Shown piece by piece: positions 18,551 to 27,279 of a DNA stretch of 64,000 nt. The translations under genes and the position numbers were made by a program. Source of the DNA: Shewanella litorisediminis. Its GTDB lineage: Bacteria > Pseudomonadota > Gammaproteobacteria > Enterobacterales > Shewanellaceae. The DNA is taken from NCBI RefSeq assembly GCF_016834455.1, contig NZ_CP069213.1, positions 2,852,501-2,916,500 on the forward strand, given 5' to 3'. Within the stretch, counting starts at the first letter, position 1; the number at the start of each line of letters is the position of its first letter. Under the pieces are notes generated by a model. The model was not told the origin of the DNA. It worked only from the letters and a program-made list of their open reading frames with translations, and ran no database searches.

Positions 18551-19906
18551 ATGATAGTGAAAGTCAGTCCCCGTGGTAGCATGGATCAGCTTTCCCAGCT
18601 GGAAGTCGATCGTCTCAAGCAAAGTGCCAAAAGTACCCTCTATCAACTCTATCGCAACTGTTCACTGGCCGTGTTGGCCTCTGGCCTGAAAAGCGACAGT
18701 TCGTCAGAGCTGTTCGATAAATATAAAGACTTTGAAATCAACATCCTGCAGCGTGAGCGCGGGGTAAAGCTTGAGCTAATCAATCCCCCCGAACAAGCCT
18801 TCGTCGATGGCCAGATCATCGCCGGTATTCAGGAGCATTTGTTTTCAGTGCTCAGAGACATTCTCTACATTGCCGACAAGTACGATAACCTCAAGCACAT
18901 CAACCTTACCAACGCCAACCATATCACCAATGTGGTGTTTGATATCCTCAGAAACGCCCGTGCCCTGCCCACCAAAAACGATCCCAATGTGGTGGTGTGC
19001 TGGGGCGGCCACAGTATCAATGCCATCGAGTACCAGTATACCCGCGAGGTTGGGTATCAGTTGGGGCTCAGAAAGCTGGATATCTGCACCGGCTGTGGCC
19101 CCGGCGCCATGGAAGGCCCCATGAAGGGCGCCGCCATCGGTCACGCCAAACAACGCATCTGTAATGCCCGCTATATTGGTCTGACCGAGCCCAGTATTAT
19201 AGCTGCCGAGCCCCCCAATCAAATCGTCAACGAGCTGGTGATATTGCCGGATATTGAAAAACGGCTGGAGGCCTTTGTGCGCTTGGGGCATGGCATAGTG
19301 ATTTTCCCCGGCGGCGCAGGTACGGCCGAGGAACTCTTGTACCTGCTGGGTATCTTACTGAACAAGGCCAACGAGCATATCCCCTTCCCGCTGGTGTTGA
19401 CCGGTCCAAAAGAAAGCGCCGATTACTTCATTAAAATTGATGAATTTATTGCGGCGACTCTGGGAGAGGAAGCCCGAAGCAAGTACCACATCATCATAGA
19501 TAATCCCGATGAAGTGGCGCGGGTGATGCGCGAAGGCATGGAACAGGTGAAGGTGTTTCGCAAAACCAATGGCGATGCTTACCCCTATCAGTGGTCACTG
19601 CGTATCGAGCCGGAATTTCAACTGCCCTTTGTCCCCACTCACGAAGTGATGGCAAACCTGCACCTGTTTTTTCAACACAATAAAGCCGAACTTGCGGCCA
19701 ACCTGCGCCGGGCATTTTCGGGTATTGTTGCCGGGAACGTGAAAGGCGAGACCATTCGCCTCATCAAACGACACGGTCCCTTTGAGCTCAGGGGCGATCC
19801 CCGGCTGATGGAATTAATGGACGAATTGCTGCAGGCCTTTGTCAATCAACAGCGCATGAAGTTGCCGGGCAGCGCCTACGAACCCTGTTACAAGATAGTC
19901 AGATGA
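18551..19906 (+). CDS. ppnN: Pyrimidine/purine nucleotide 5'-monophosphate nucleosidase
   Basis: A 451-residue cytoplasmic enzyme of the LOG (lonely guy) superfamily that cleaves nucleoside monophosphates to base and ribose 5-phosphate; the E. coli enzyme (YgdH) is activated by (p)ppGpp. The nucleotide motif PGGAGTAEE is at 253-261, and [19 protein letters not shown] near residue 182 is the conserved pocket. The N-terminus ([20 protein letters not shown]) aligns with E. coli from its first residues, supporting the ATG at 18551. The ribosome binding site is buried in a perfect hairpin. The stop overlaps the start of xni (ATGA), so the two are translationally coupled. Confidence 0.96.
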   Translation: MIVKVSPRGSMDQLSQLEVDRLKQSAKSTLYQLYRNCSLAVLASGLKSDSSSELFDKYKDFEINILQRERGVKLELINPPEQAFVDGQIIAGIQEHLFSVLRDILYIADKYDNLKHINLTNANHITNVVFDILRNARALPTKNDPNVVVCWGGHSINAIEYQYTREVGYQLGLRKLDICTGCGPGAMEGPMKGAAIGHAKQRICNARYIGLTEPSIIAAEPPNQIVNELVILPDIEKRLEAFVRLGHGIVIFPGGAGTAEELLYLLGILLNKANEHIPFPLVLTGPKESADYFIKIDEFIAATLGEEARSKYHIIIDNPDEVARVMREGMEQVKVFRKTNGDAYPYQWSLRIEPEFQLPFVPTHEVMANLHLFFQHNKAELAANLRRAFSGIVAGNVKGETIRLIKRHGPFELRGDPRLMELMDELLQAFVNQQRMKLPGSAYEPCYKIVR

Positions 19907-20664
19907 ATCGCCTGCTCATCATAGATGGTTTAAACCTTATCCGCCGTATCCATGCCGCCCTGCCAGACGAGGGCGACATGGATACCCTGTATGAAAGGGT
20001 CGCCCAGGCCTGTCGTAAATTACTGCGGGGCCATCAGCCCACCCACTGCGCCATCGTCTGGGATGGCGATGCAGTCTCATGGCGTAAACACCTGTACCAG
20101 GACTATAAAAAAGGCCGCAAACCCATGCCTGAAGCCCTCGCCAAAGGCTTGCCGGCATTGAAAATCAAACTCGAAGAGTTGGATGTGCACTCGGTCAATG
20201 CCGATTCAGAGGCAGACGATGTCATAGCCACCCTCGCCTGCAAACTGGCCGCCAGTGGCGGCGAGGCCATTATCGTGTCAACTGACAAGGGGCTCTTGCA
20301 ACTGATGTCACCCCATATCCGGCAGTGGGATCATTTCGCCGGACAGTTTTTCGATATTGAGGCGTTTGAATCCAAGCTTGGCATCGAGCGGCACCAACTG
20401 CTCGATTACATCGCTCTGTGCGGTGACAGCGGCAATAAAATTCCCGGTATCCCGGGTATAGGCCCCAAGTCGGCCAGTGAGTTACTGCGCACGTACCGCA
20501 GCCTCGCCAACCTCTACCATTCCCTGGGCACCCTCGGCAGCCGACAAGCCAATAAGTTACGCGAAGGCCGCGATATGGCGCGCCTGAGCTACAAGTTGGC
20601 CAAACTGCAAACCGACCTGCCGCTGCATCTGAAGCTGAGCGCTCTCAGGGTTGTCCCAGCCTAA
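19903..20664 (+). CDS. xni: Flap endonuclease Xni (ExoIX)
   Basis: A 253-residue protein matching E. coli YgdG/Xni, a relative of the polymerase I 5'-nuclease domain that cuts DNA flaps. PIN-type acidic residues are visible: D9 in [27 protein letters not shown] segment ([10 protein letters not shown] near 103-112), STDKG near 127. The helix-hairpin-helix [16 protein letters not shown] lies near 185. It overlaps ppnN by four bases (ATGA), the same gene pair as in E. coli and other gammaproteobacteria. No terminator is seen downstream. Confidence 0.95.
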   Translation: MNRLLIIDGLNLIRRIHAALPDEGDMDTLYERVAQACRKLLRGHQPTHCAIVWDGDAVSWRKHLYQDYKKGRKPMPEALAKGLPALKIKLEELDVHSVNADSEADDVIATLACKLAASGGEAIIVSTDKGLLQLMSPHIRQWDHFAGQFFDIEAFESKLGIERHQLLDYIALCGDSGNKIPGIPGIGPKSASELLRTYRSLANLYHSLGTLGSRQANKLREGRDMARLSYKLAKLQTDLPLHLKLSALRVVPA

Positions 20665-20711
20665 CCCTGCCGGTTGCTTTAGCGGGCACCGCCCCCCGGA
20701 GTCATGCTGGC

Positions 20712-20731
20712 GTTACAGGCAATTTTGTAAC
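20712..20731. promoter_or_regulatory. GTTACA-N8-TGTAAC inverted repeat upstream of the DUF3192 gene
   Basis: A 6-bp perfect inverted repeat about 95 bp before the start codon, in an otherwise AT-rich leader. It could be a transcription factor site; I cannot assign the factor. Confidence 0.35.
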
Positions 20732-20823
20732 AAATAACACATATTATTTACCGCCTTCGCGCCTTGCAGTATCTTTATTCGCATCTTCGGTGGAAGCCGA
20801 AAGCAGTTATGAGGAAAAGGGAT

Positions 20824-21213
20824 ATGAAAAGCAAGGCTCCCGTGGTGATTGGCTCTGTATTTGCCGCCTATCTGGCGTTTGTGGCTGTGGTGGCAATAGG
20901 GTACGAGCCGACACCAGAGAATATGGATTGGGAAGACAGGCAGGTTTACAACAATAAGGCTCTGGCCGAACTGGTGATAGGGCAGGACATCAGCTCGGTG
21001 CGCCAGCTGCTGGGCGCGCCGGATTTCAGTGAAGCCAAGTCAACCAAAGAGAGTGCACTGCAGGTGCTCTTTTATCGCACTCACCATGAGAAGTCCGATG
21101 GGGTGACCACCAAGGATGAGTGCACGCCACTGTTATTCAAGGATAATCAGCTGATCGCCTGGGGCTCGGATACTTACGAGCAATATCTGGGTGAAGTCCC
21201 ATCGGGTATCTGA
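20824..21213 (+). CDS. DUF3192 family envelope protein
   Basis: A 129-residue protein with an N-terminal hydrophobic helix (about residues 6-24, PVVIGSVFAAYLAFVAVVAI), so membrane-anchored or exported. The body (ALAELVIGQDISSVRQLLGAP, then LFYRTHHEKSDGVTTKDECT) has the SmpA/OmlA-like pattern in which a small domain with a VRQLLGxP turn mediates contacts at the outer membrane. The start at 20824 is preferred because AAGGG is directly upstream; the frame could extend 20 codons. Function is unknown. It has its own terminator. Confidence 0.82.
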   Translation: MKSKAPVVIGSVFAAYLAFVAVVAIGYEPTPENMDWEDRQVYNNKALAELVIGQDISSVRQLLGAPDFSEAKSTKESALQVLFYRTHHEKSDGVTTKDECTPLLFKDNQLIAWGSDTYEQYLGEVPSGI

Positions 21214-21234
21214 GTCAACTTTTTAACATCCATG

Positions 21235-21260
21235 AAAAAGCCGCCCTTGGGCGGCTTTTT
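21235..21260. terminator. Bidirectional terminator
   Basis: AAAAAGCCGCCC / GGGCGGCTTTTT with a very short loop, between the convergent DUF3192 and S9 peptidase genes. Confidence 0.9.
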
Positions 21261-21288
21261 GTTGCTAAGCGTTTTCCGACAACGCGGT

Positions 21289-24117
21289 TCAATCTTCTTT
21301 GGCGTATTCGCGATAGGGTTCGCCCTGCTCCAGCCACGCCGGTGCACTGGCACCTTTTAAGTAGTGGTCGAAGTATTCCTTCATGCGAATGCTGTAATCG
21401 AGCTTGTTTCCGTATTGTTTGAGGTGATGGGGCTCGCCCTCGTATTGCAGCAATACCACATCCTTACCGGCACGGCGCATGGCCAGATACAGCTCAACAC
21501 CCTGCTCCCATGGCACCGCATCGTCTTTGTCACCAAACATGATCATCATGGGCGTCTTGATCCGGTCGGCATAAAATACCGGTGAATTTTCCACGTATTT
21601 CAGCGGCGCCTGCATCAGACTCTCGCCGATACGGCTCTGGCCGGTTTCATACTGGAATTGACGCGCCAGCCCCGTTCCATGGCGGATGCCACTGTAGGCG
21701 CTGGTCATGTTACCCACGGGAGCCCCTGTTACGGCGGCGGCAAAGATGTTGGTCTGGGTCACGGCAAAGGCCGTTTGATAACCGCCCCAGGAGTGGCCCT
21801 GAATACCCACCGCCTTGGGATCGGCAATCCCCATTTCAATCAGCTTTTGCACACCGGAAGTCAAGGCCTGCACCGAGCTGTTACCGGGATACCCCACCTC
21901 AAAACGAATGTCCGGCAGGAAGATGGCATACCCTTGGTTGGCGTACCAGGCAAAGTTGGGCCTGTGGTTGATGTTCATCCCCGGGAAAGCGTGCAGACGA
22001 TCGCTCATAAAGCGATAGAAATACACCAGCACAGGGTAACGTTTACCGGCCTCATAGCCCGCTGGCTTGATAAGTACGCCATCAAGCGGTTTACCGTCTG
22101 TATTGGTCCATTGCACCAACTCGGCCTTGCCCCAACCAAACTTGCTGCGCTGCGCATCAAGCTCAGTCAAACGGCGTGCATCATCCACGTCCAATACATC
22201 GGCGCTGTAAAGGTCCGGGAAACGGTCGTAACGTTCACGGCTGAATACCAGGGTATCTGCGTGCCTGGCGCGGGCCAGTACGCTGAGTTTTTCCTCTTTG
22301 GCAAGCAGGGTTTTGAGGCCATCTTTACCCAGGGTCATGCGGTAGAAGCCATCAGCCTTGGTGCGCTCGTTGTAGCCTTTAAGGAGCAGACTCTGACTGG
22401 CACTGACAGTGGCAGGCGCCTGGTCTTTGTCTTGATACAGGCCTTCAACCCGGTAGCTGATACCCTTGTCTCTTCCCGAGGTTAACTTAAGCGCCTTGGC
22501 ATCTGCCGCAGCAAATTGCCAGATATCATACTTGTCGTATACCAGGAGGCCTGACTCATCGACAAGCCAGGGACCAAAACCATAACCCGGCGCATCTGAC
22601 GGGTAATCGTGGTCTTCATCGGCAAATGGCACTTCCAGTGTGGCATTCAATACCCTCAGCTGCTTTGAAGCCACATCCAGGAGCTGTACCTGCCCTTCCC
22701 GGAAATAGGCGGCGTAGCGGCCATATGGCGAAATGCTGGGTTCACTGTTTGACGGCTGGCGCAGCGCCACGGCCGTGCGCTCGCCACTCAGGGTGTCGAT
22801 AAGGTAAAAATCGCTGTAAAACCCGGCCCAGGTGATCTCTTTCAAATAAGGTTCACTGGAACTGCCCAGCACAAAGCGGCCGTACTCTATGGGTTTGGCT
22901 TCCGGCACTTCAGGGGTGGCAAGCTGGACAATCTGATTGCGTCCCAGGTGCCATACGGCCAGCAGGGTTTGCTTTTTCAGCTTGTCATAGGTCTTTATCT
23001 CATGGGGCTTAATCCGCGGGTCATCACCGTGCCATAGTTTGAGGCCGCGGCTGTCGCGGATAGTCGCAGTGTCATACAGACTCGTCTCATCGCTGAACTT
23101 TTGCAGGCTCAGTACCTTGCTGACCTCAGGTACAGTACCGAAATACAGCCGCTCGCCGTCATCGGAAAATGAGAGCCTGGAATACTGATTAAGAACCCAG
23201 GCATCCGGATGCAGGGCAAAGCTTAAGTCACCATTGGCATTCACAAGTCCAAGACGGTACTGGCGCTCATCCACCTTGTCGGCGGCCAAGCCGGTGCTGA
23301 AAGCGATTTGGCTGCCATCGTGGTTGATGGCAACAGCGCCCAGTTGCTCAGTCTCAGAGGCGTACTTTTGCTGCAAGCTCAGGTCGCCCAAAGCGACCGA
23401 CAGCAGCTGGTGCTTAGCCTGCGCCGCATCATTTACCAATATCGCAGCTGTTTTACCTTTTTTGTCAAAGGCATAGGCAGTAACATCTTGCAATTCGAGC
23501 TGTTTGCCGCCATCGAGGGCTATCAGCGTCAGTGGCGAGCCCTTGTCGGCCTTATCCACCTTGGGCTTTTTGGCGCTCTCTTCCCCGGATTGAGGCTTGG
23601 CTTCGGTCACGGAAGAGGCATCCGCCGCCTTATCGTCGGCCTTGTCCTTTTTGTCTTCCTCGGCATCAAACCATACCGCAAGCACAGTGCCTGCATCGTT
23701 GAAGGCGAATTCTTTCACCCGGGTAAAGCGCTGCTCTTTCCCGGTGGCGACTTCCACCAATACCATGCCGTCTTTCAATTTTTTGCGGGTTTTGGCATCG
23801 CTGGTTTCTTTCTCAAGCAGCGAAGGTTCCAGCACCATGGCCACAAATCGGCCATCGGCACTGACGACAGGCTTTGATGCACCGGCAATGCTCAACTGGC
23901 GCTTTCCACCGGTTGAACGTATTAAAGTGCGGCTATCCCCTCTGTCGGGCGCAGCTTCCACCGCCACCAGCGAGCCATTGTCGGCAATCACAGGTTTTTT
24001 GAGGGATTCGAATTTCATGATGTCCTGAACATGCATGTTGCCCGAAGGCGCTGCGAGGGCAGGCAAGCTCAGACTGGCGGCACTTGCCAGAGCGCAAAAT
24101 AGAGCGGAAGGCTTCAA
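21289..24117 (-). CDS. Exported S9 family prolyl oligopeptidase-like peptidase
   Basis: A 942-residue serine peptidase. The start is TTG (24117) with AGGA 6-9 bases upstream. Signal peptide about 1-22 (MKPSALFCALASAASLSLPALA), then a long beta-propeller region to about 680, and an alpha/beta-hydrolase domain with S776 (GHSWGG), D865 (GDKDDAVP) and H897 (GEPHH). A charged low-complexity insert (DKKDKADDKAADASSVTEAK and on, about 155-195) interrupts the propeller and is probably a surface loop. S9 enzymes cleave short peptides rather than proteins, so periplasmic peptide breakdown is likely. The exact subfamily (S9A, S9B or S9C) cannot be fixed by eye. Confidence 0.93.
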   Translation of the reverse strand: MKPSALFCALASAASLSLPALAAPSGNMHVQDIMKFESLKKPVIADNGSLVAVEAAPDRGDSRTLIRSTGGKRQLSIAGASKPVVSADGRFVAMVLEPSLLEKETSDAKTRKKLKDGMVLVEVATGKEQRFTRVKEFAFNDAGTVLAVWFDAEEDKKDKADDKAADASSVTEAKPQSGEESAKKPKVDKADKGSPLTLIALDGGKQLELQDVTAYAFDKKGKTAAILVNDAAQAKHQLLSVALGDLSLQQKYASETEQLGAVAINHDGSQIAFSTGLAADKVDERQYRLGLVNANGDLSFALHPDAWVLNQYSRLSFSDDGERLYFGTVPEVSKVLSLQKFSDETSLYDTATIRDSRGLKLWHGDDPRIKPHEIKTYDKLKKQTLLAVWHLGRNQIVQLATPEVPEAKPIEYGRFVLGSSSEPYLKEITWAGFYSDFYLIDTLSGERTAVALRQPSNSEPSISPYGRYAAYFREGQVQLLDVASKQLRVLNATLEVPFADEDHDYPSDAPGYGFGPWLVDESGLLVYDKYDIWQFAAADAKALKLTSGRDKGISYRVEGLYQDKDQAPATVSASQSLLLKGYNERTKADGFYRMTLGKDGLKTLLAKEEKLSVLARARHADTLVFSRERYDRFPDLYSADVLDVDDARRLTELDAQRSKFGWGKAELVQWTNTDGKPLDGVLIKPAGYEAGKRYPVLVYFYRFMSDRLHAFPGMNINHRPNFAWYANQGYAIFLPDIRFEVGYPGNSSVQALTSGVQKLIEMGIADPKAVGIQGHSWGGYQTAFAVTQTNIFAAAVTGAPVGNMTSAYSGIRHGTGLARQFQYETGQSRIGESLMQAPLKYVENSPVFYADRIKTPMMIMFGDKDDAVPWEQGVELYLAMRRAGKDVVLLQYEGEPHHLKQYGNKLDYSIRMKEYFDHYLKGASAPAWLEQGEPYREYAKED

Positions 24118-24367
24118 AGGTCGTCCTCTTTATAAGTTGTTATTCGACTAAAGTAGACTTTTTAAGGCTTAGGCTTTGAATCATCTTTCTTAGCCTTGAT
24201 TTATGCATGTTAGCCTACAGAAAAAACCGAGTGTTTGCTCACCTTTTCCTGTGAAAAGTGTATAAAAGTGTTTAAACTAATCGAGACATAAATCACATAA
24301 TTCCAGTCCTGTTTCCGCTCGCGGAAGCCGACAATTGCAGTAACCACCAACCGTGGAAGGAATATCC

Positions 24368-25378
24368 ATGTCTAAAAGAACGATTACCGTAATCCCAGGT
24401 GATGGGATCGGCCCAAGCATCATCGACTCCGCTCTGAAAATCCTCGACAAGGCGGGTTGTGACTTCGAATATGAATTTGCCGATGCTGGCCTGACGGCTC
24501 TGGAAAAGCATGGTGAACTGCTGCCTCAGCGTACGCTGGATCTTATCGAAAAGAACCGTATTACCCTGAAGGGCCCACTGACCACTCCCGTTGGTGAAGG
24601 CTTTACCTCCATCAACGTTACCCTGCGTAAAAAGTTCAGCCTGTACGCCAACGTACGTCCAGTGAACTCTTTCAAGGGAACCCAGGCCAGATACGAAAAT
24701 ATCGACATCATCACTGTCCGTGAAAACACCGAAGGCATGTACTCCGGTTACGGCCAGAAAGTATCAGATGACGGCAGCACTGCCGAAGCCACCAGCATTA
24801 TCACCCGTCAGGGTGCTGAGCAGATCACCACTTTTGCCTACGAGCTGGCCCGCAAGGAAGGCCGTAAGAAAGTGACCATAGTGCACAAGGCCAACATCAT
24901 GAAATCCACCTCAGGCCTGTTCCTGAAAGTGGCCCGTGAAGTGAGCCAGCGCTATCCCGACATCACCACCGAAGAAATGATTGTTGACGCCACCTGCATG
25001 AAGCTGGTGATGAACCCCGAAAACTTCGACGTGATAGTCACCACCAACCTCTTTGGTGACATTCTGTCAGACCTGTGTGCGGGTCTGGTGGGTGGTCTGG
25101 GCATGGCGCCCGGTGCCAACATAGGTGCCAGTGCGGCCATTTTTGAAGCCGTACACGGCAGCGCTCCGGATATCGCCGGCAAAAACCTGGCTAACCCCAC
25201 GTCCGTTATCCTGGCCTCTGTACAGATGCTGGAGTATCTCGGCATGGCTGATAAAGCCGCGGCTATCCGCAATGCCGTTGCCGCCGTGATTGAAGAAGGC
25301 GACCGTACGACCCGCGATCTGGGCGGCACCCACGGTACCACTGACTTCACCCAGGCCGTGCTCGACAGACTGGCCTGA
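24368..25378 (+). CDS. NAD-type isocitrate dehydrogenase
   Basis: A 336-residue enzyme of the isocitrate/isopropylmalate dehydrogenase family. The substrate loop reads RENTEGMYSGYGQ, the isocitrate/homoisocitrate type and not the isopropylmalate type. TNLFGDILSDLCAGLVGGLG and HGSAPDIAGKNLANPTS are the conserved metal and cofactor segments. Its short length (about 335) fits the NAD-dependent bacterial and mitochondrial-like form, not the ~415-residue NADP enzyme. It converts isocitrate to 2-oxoglutarate in the TCA cycle. ATG at 24368 follows AAGGAA; a GTG 15 bases earlier is less likely. A strong terminator follows. Confidence 0.92.
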   Translation: MSKRTITVIPGDGIGPSIIDSALKILDKAGCDFEYEFADAGLTALEKHGELLPQRTLDLIEKNRITLKGPLTTPVGEGFTSINVTLRKKFSLYANVRPVNSFKGTQARYENIDIITVRENTEGMYSGYGQKVSDDGSTAEATSIITRQGAEQITTFAYELARKEGRKKVTIVHKANIMKSTSGLFLKVAREVSQRYPDITTEEMIVDATCMKLVMNPENFDVIVTTNLFGDILSDLCAGLVGGLGMAPGANIGASAAIFEAVHGSAPDIAGKNLANPTSVILASVQMLEYLGMADKAAAIRNAVAAVIEEGDRTTRDLGGTHGTTDFTQAVLDRLA

Positions 25379-25417
25379 GTGCCCTGCGCCATCAGGCGCA
25401 GCACTCACTAACATCTG

Positions 25418-25446
25418 AAAAGGATGAGCCTGGCTCATCCTTTTTT
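25418..25446 (+). terminator. Terminator of the isocitrate dehydrogenase gene
   Basis: AAAAGGATGAGC / GCTCATCCTTTT around CTG, followed by T-run. Confidence 0.93.
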
Positions 25447-25889
25447 ATTCTCCCCTCAGTGACACGCCAGCCTTATTCATAACTCGACCGCAACGCCATG
25501 CATCGATAAGGCGATTTAAAGAATCGCCACAGAAAAGATGCCTTCGATTGGTCCCTTGCCTCTTGCATGTTTGATAGTAAAACAGTTGCGATGCCACTCT
25601 CCTGCGCTGCTGAAACCTCCTGTATGCATCACTTGATTCCCGGGATACACATCACCCGGGTTAAATAACCAAGGCCAACCACCTTTATAAACAATCACTT
25701 AACCTTGAACGCCAATCAACACCTGCGGGCTACAAACTAAAAACCTCTGTATCTATTTGTATCAATTCAATATTTAGCCCTTATCCGCAATTGCCCGTGA
25801 TTCGATTTCTGGTCACAATGCCAGCCTGCCATGTGCCCGGCAGAAATCGAAAAAGCAGTCGCACCATGAGGTGCAGAAAGGGATATAAG
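25447..25889. other. Intergenic region with a doubtful 60-codon frame
   Basis: A 443-bp gap between isocitrate dehydrogenase and cyclophilin genes. It holds the minus-strand frame listed separately. The last 190 bp are AT-rich and should contain the cyclophilin promoter, but I see no clear boxes. Confidence 0.5.
25516..25698 (-). CDS. Possible small protein or gene remnant, 60 residues, unknown
   Basis: Starts at GTG with AAGG four bases upstream and an in-frame stop directly before it. The product is protein-like: YKGGWPWLFNPGDVYPGNQV, then HRNCFTIKHARGKGPIEGIF, ending SVAIL. It is rich in aromatic residues and glycine, lacks signal or membrane segments, and its base composition is more AT-rich than neighbours. 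I do not recognise it. It may be the end of a decayed gene rather than a working one. Confidence 0.35.
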   Translation of the reverse strand: MIVYKGGWPWLFNPGDVYPGNQVMHTGGFSSAGEWHRNCFTIKHARGKGPIEGIFSVAIL

Positions 25890-26501
25890 ATGAAAAAAAT
25901 CATAGGATTGTTAATCGGCATGAACCTGGTTGCCTGTGGCGGAGGCAGTGATGACCCGGCTACGGAAATCCCGGAAACACCAGTCGTCTTTAAGGCCGAT
26001 GCCTGTTACCTGATGAGCACCAACCTTGGCGACATTGAGATTGCCATCGATATGACCAATACCCCAATCACGGGCAATAATTTCAAACAGTACGTCGACA
26101 AAGGCTTTTACGATGGCACCCTGTTCCACCGCGCGGTGAACAACTTTGTTATTCAGGGCGGCGGATACACCAGCGGTCTGGAACCCAAAACCACTGATGC
26201 TGCGATTAAAAACGAAGCCAGCGTTGGTTTCAGCAATGACCGCGGCACCCTTGCCATGGCACGTACAGCCGCGCCGGATACGGCTACTTCACAGTTTTTC
26301 ATCAACGTGCTGGATAACCCCCAGCTGGATTACTCCGCCAGCAGCTATGGCTATGCGGTATTTGGCAAGGTACTTTCCGGAATGGAAGTGGTCGACCAAA
26401 TCAGTATCGCCCCAGTCCACAACGTAAACGGCTTTACCGATGTGCCTGTGGATGACGTCGTCATTGAGTCAGTGACCGAAATGAGTTGCCCCGCCAGCTG
26501 A
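25890..26501 (+). CDS. Cyclophilin-type peptidyl-prolyl isomerase, lipoprotein
   Basis: A 203-residue protein. The N-terminus MKKIIGLLIGMNLVACGGG has a lipobox (LVAC), so it should be lipid-anchored in the envelope. Residues 40-200 are a cyclophilin domain: FDGTLFHRAVNNFVIQGGG-like segment (YDGTLFHRAVNNFVIQGG), RGTLAMARTAAPDTATSQFF with the conserved Q-F-F-I, and FGKVLSGMEVVDQI. It accelerates proline isomerisation in exported proteins. The ATG at 25890 has AAGGGA upstream. Single gene with its own terminator. Confidence 0.93.
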   Translation: MKKIIGLLIGMNLVACGGGSDDPATEIPETPVVFKADACYLMSTNLGDIEIAIDMTNTPITGNNFKQYVDKGFYDGTLFHRAVNNFVIQGGGYTSGLEPKTTDAAIKNEASVGFSNDRGTLAMARTAAPDTATSQFFINVLDNPQLDYSASSYGYAVFGKVLSGMEVVDQISIAPVHNVNGFTDVPVDDVVIESVTEMSCPAS

Positions 26502-26527
26502 TAAGGTCAGTAGGCAGCAAAGTACGA

Positions 26528-26551
26528 GCCACCTTCTGGGTGGCTTTTTTA
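26528..26551 (+). terminator. Terminator of the cyclophilin gene
   Basis: GCCACC / GGTGGC around a TTCTG loop, followed by TTTTTT. Confidence 0.85.
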
Positions 26552-26570
26552 TTAAACCTTAAGCACACTC

Positions 26571-26607
26571 AACCTGAGTTTAAGGAACCTGAGTTTAAGG
26601 AACCTGA
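26571..26607. repeat. 15-bp direct repeat, 2.5 copies
   Basis: AACCTGAGTTTAAGG at 26571 and 26586, then AACCTGA at 26601, in the gap before the GNAT gene. Confidence 0.9.
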
Positions 26608-26664
26608 ATAATTCAAGAAACCGGAGTTTAGGGCGAGCATCCTCGTTAAGCATCCTTACCCGAT

Positions 26665-27189
26665 ATGAAAAGGCACTGCTGCACCTTGAGTAAAGTCACC
26701 CGACAGAGCACACAGGGGAATCTGATATTCACAAAGGACAACGCCTTGATTAAGTTGGCCAAATCGAATGTCACCGAGGTAGACGTATTCGTCACAATGG
26801 AAAGCGCCCGGGAGACGGCAATCTGCGTGCTCCCCTGCTCCCGCAAACAGCACCTGGCCGAAATGGCGAAAGAAGACGTTTGCTATCTGACTATCTATCA
26901 CCAAGAGCAGATTGTCGGCTTTGTTATCCTGGCCATCGAGGGCTCCAGTGTGAAATTCAGGAGAATTGTGGTGCATCCCAAGGGGCTGGGTACAGGACAG
27001 CAAGCCATGCAGGCAATAGAGGGTGACTGCTTACGGCATCTTGGCGCTGACAGGATATGGCTGGACGAATTGACTGAAAACAAACGTGGCATACACATCT
27101 GCAGAAAACAGGGTTACCGGCAATGTTATGTTCTTGAGCACACAGAGCCTTGCTGCTGTTTGAAAAGAAGCTATAACCGGTGTCTGTAG
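26665..27189 (+). CDS. GNAT family N-acetyltransferase
   Basis: A 174-residue protein. The acetyl-CoA motif is FRRIVVHPKGLGTGQQAMQAI (about residues 98-118; R/Q-x-x-G-x-G/A form as GLGTGQ), followed by ELTENKRGIHICRKQGYRQ, the usual end of small GNATs. It transfers an acetyl group to an amine; the substrate is unknown. The N-terminus (first ~45 residues) is not typical and the ATG at 26665 has no good ribosome binding site, so the start is uncertain. The tail is cysteine-rich (EPCCCLKRSYNRCL). Single gene, convergent with rlmM. Confidence 0.75.
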   Translation: MKRHCCTLSKVTRQSTQGNLIFTKDNALIKLAKSNVTEVDVFVTMESARETAICVLPCSRKQHLAEMAKEDVCYLTIYHQEQIVGFVILAIEGSSVKFRRIVVHPKGLGTGQQAMQAIEGDCLRHLGADRIWLDELTENKRGIHICRKQGYRQCYVLEHTEPCCCLKRSYNRCL

Positions 27190-27225
27190 TTAGCCGAGTT
27201 TCAAAACAGCAGATCCCCTGATTAA

Positions 27226-27250
27226 TAAAGGCGCCACTGGGCGCCTTTTT
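27226..27250. terminator. Bidirectional terminator between GNAT gene and rlmM
   Basis: AAAGGCGCC / GGCGCCTTT around ACTG, with A and T runs on the two sides. Confidence 0.85.
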
Positions 27251-27279
27251 CTATTCATAAGCAAACGGTGAACTGAAAA

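Noticed and set aside
24230..24270. TTGCTC and TATAAA as a promoter for isocitrate dehydrogenase
   Set aside because: The spacer is 20 bp, too long for a normal sigma-70 promoter.
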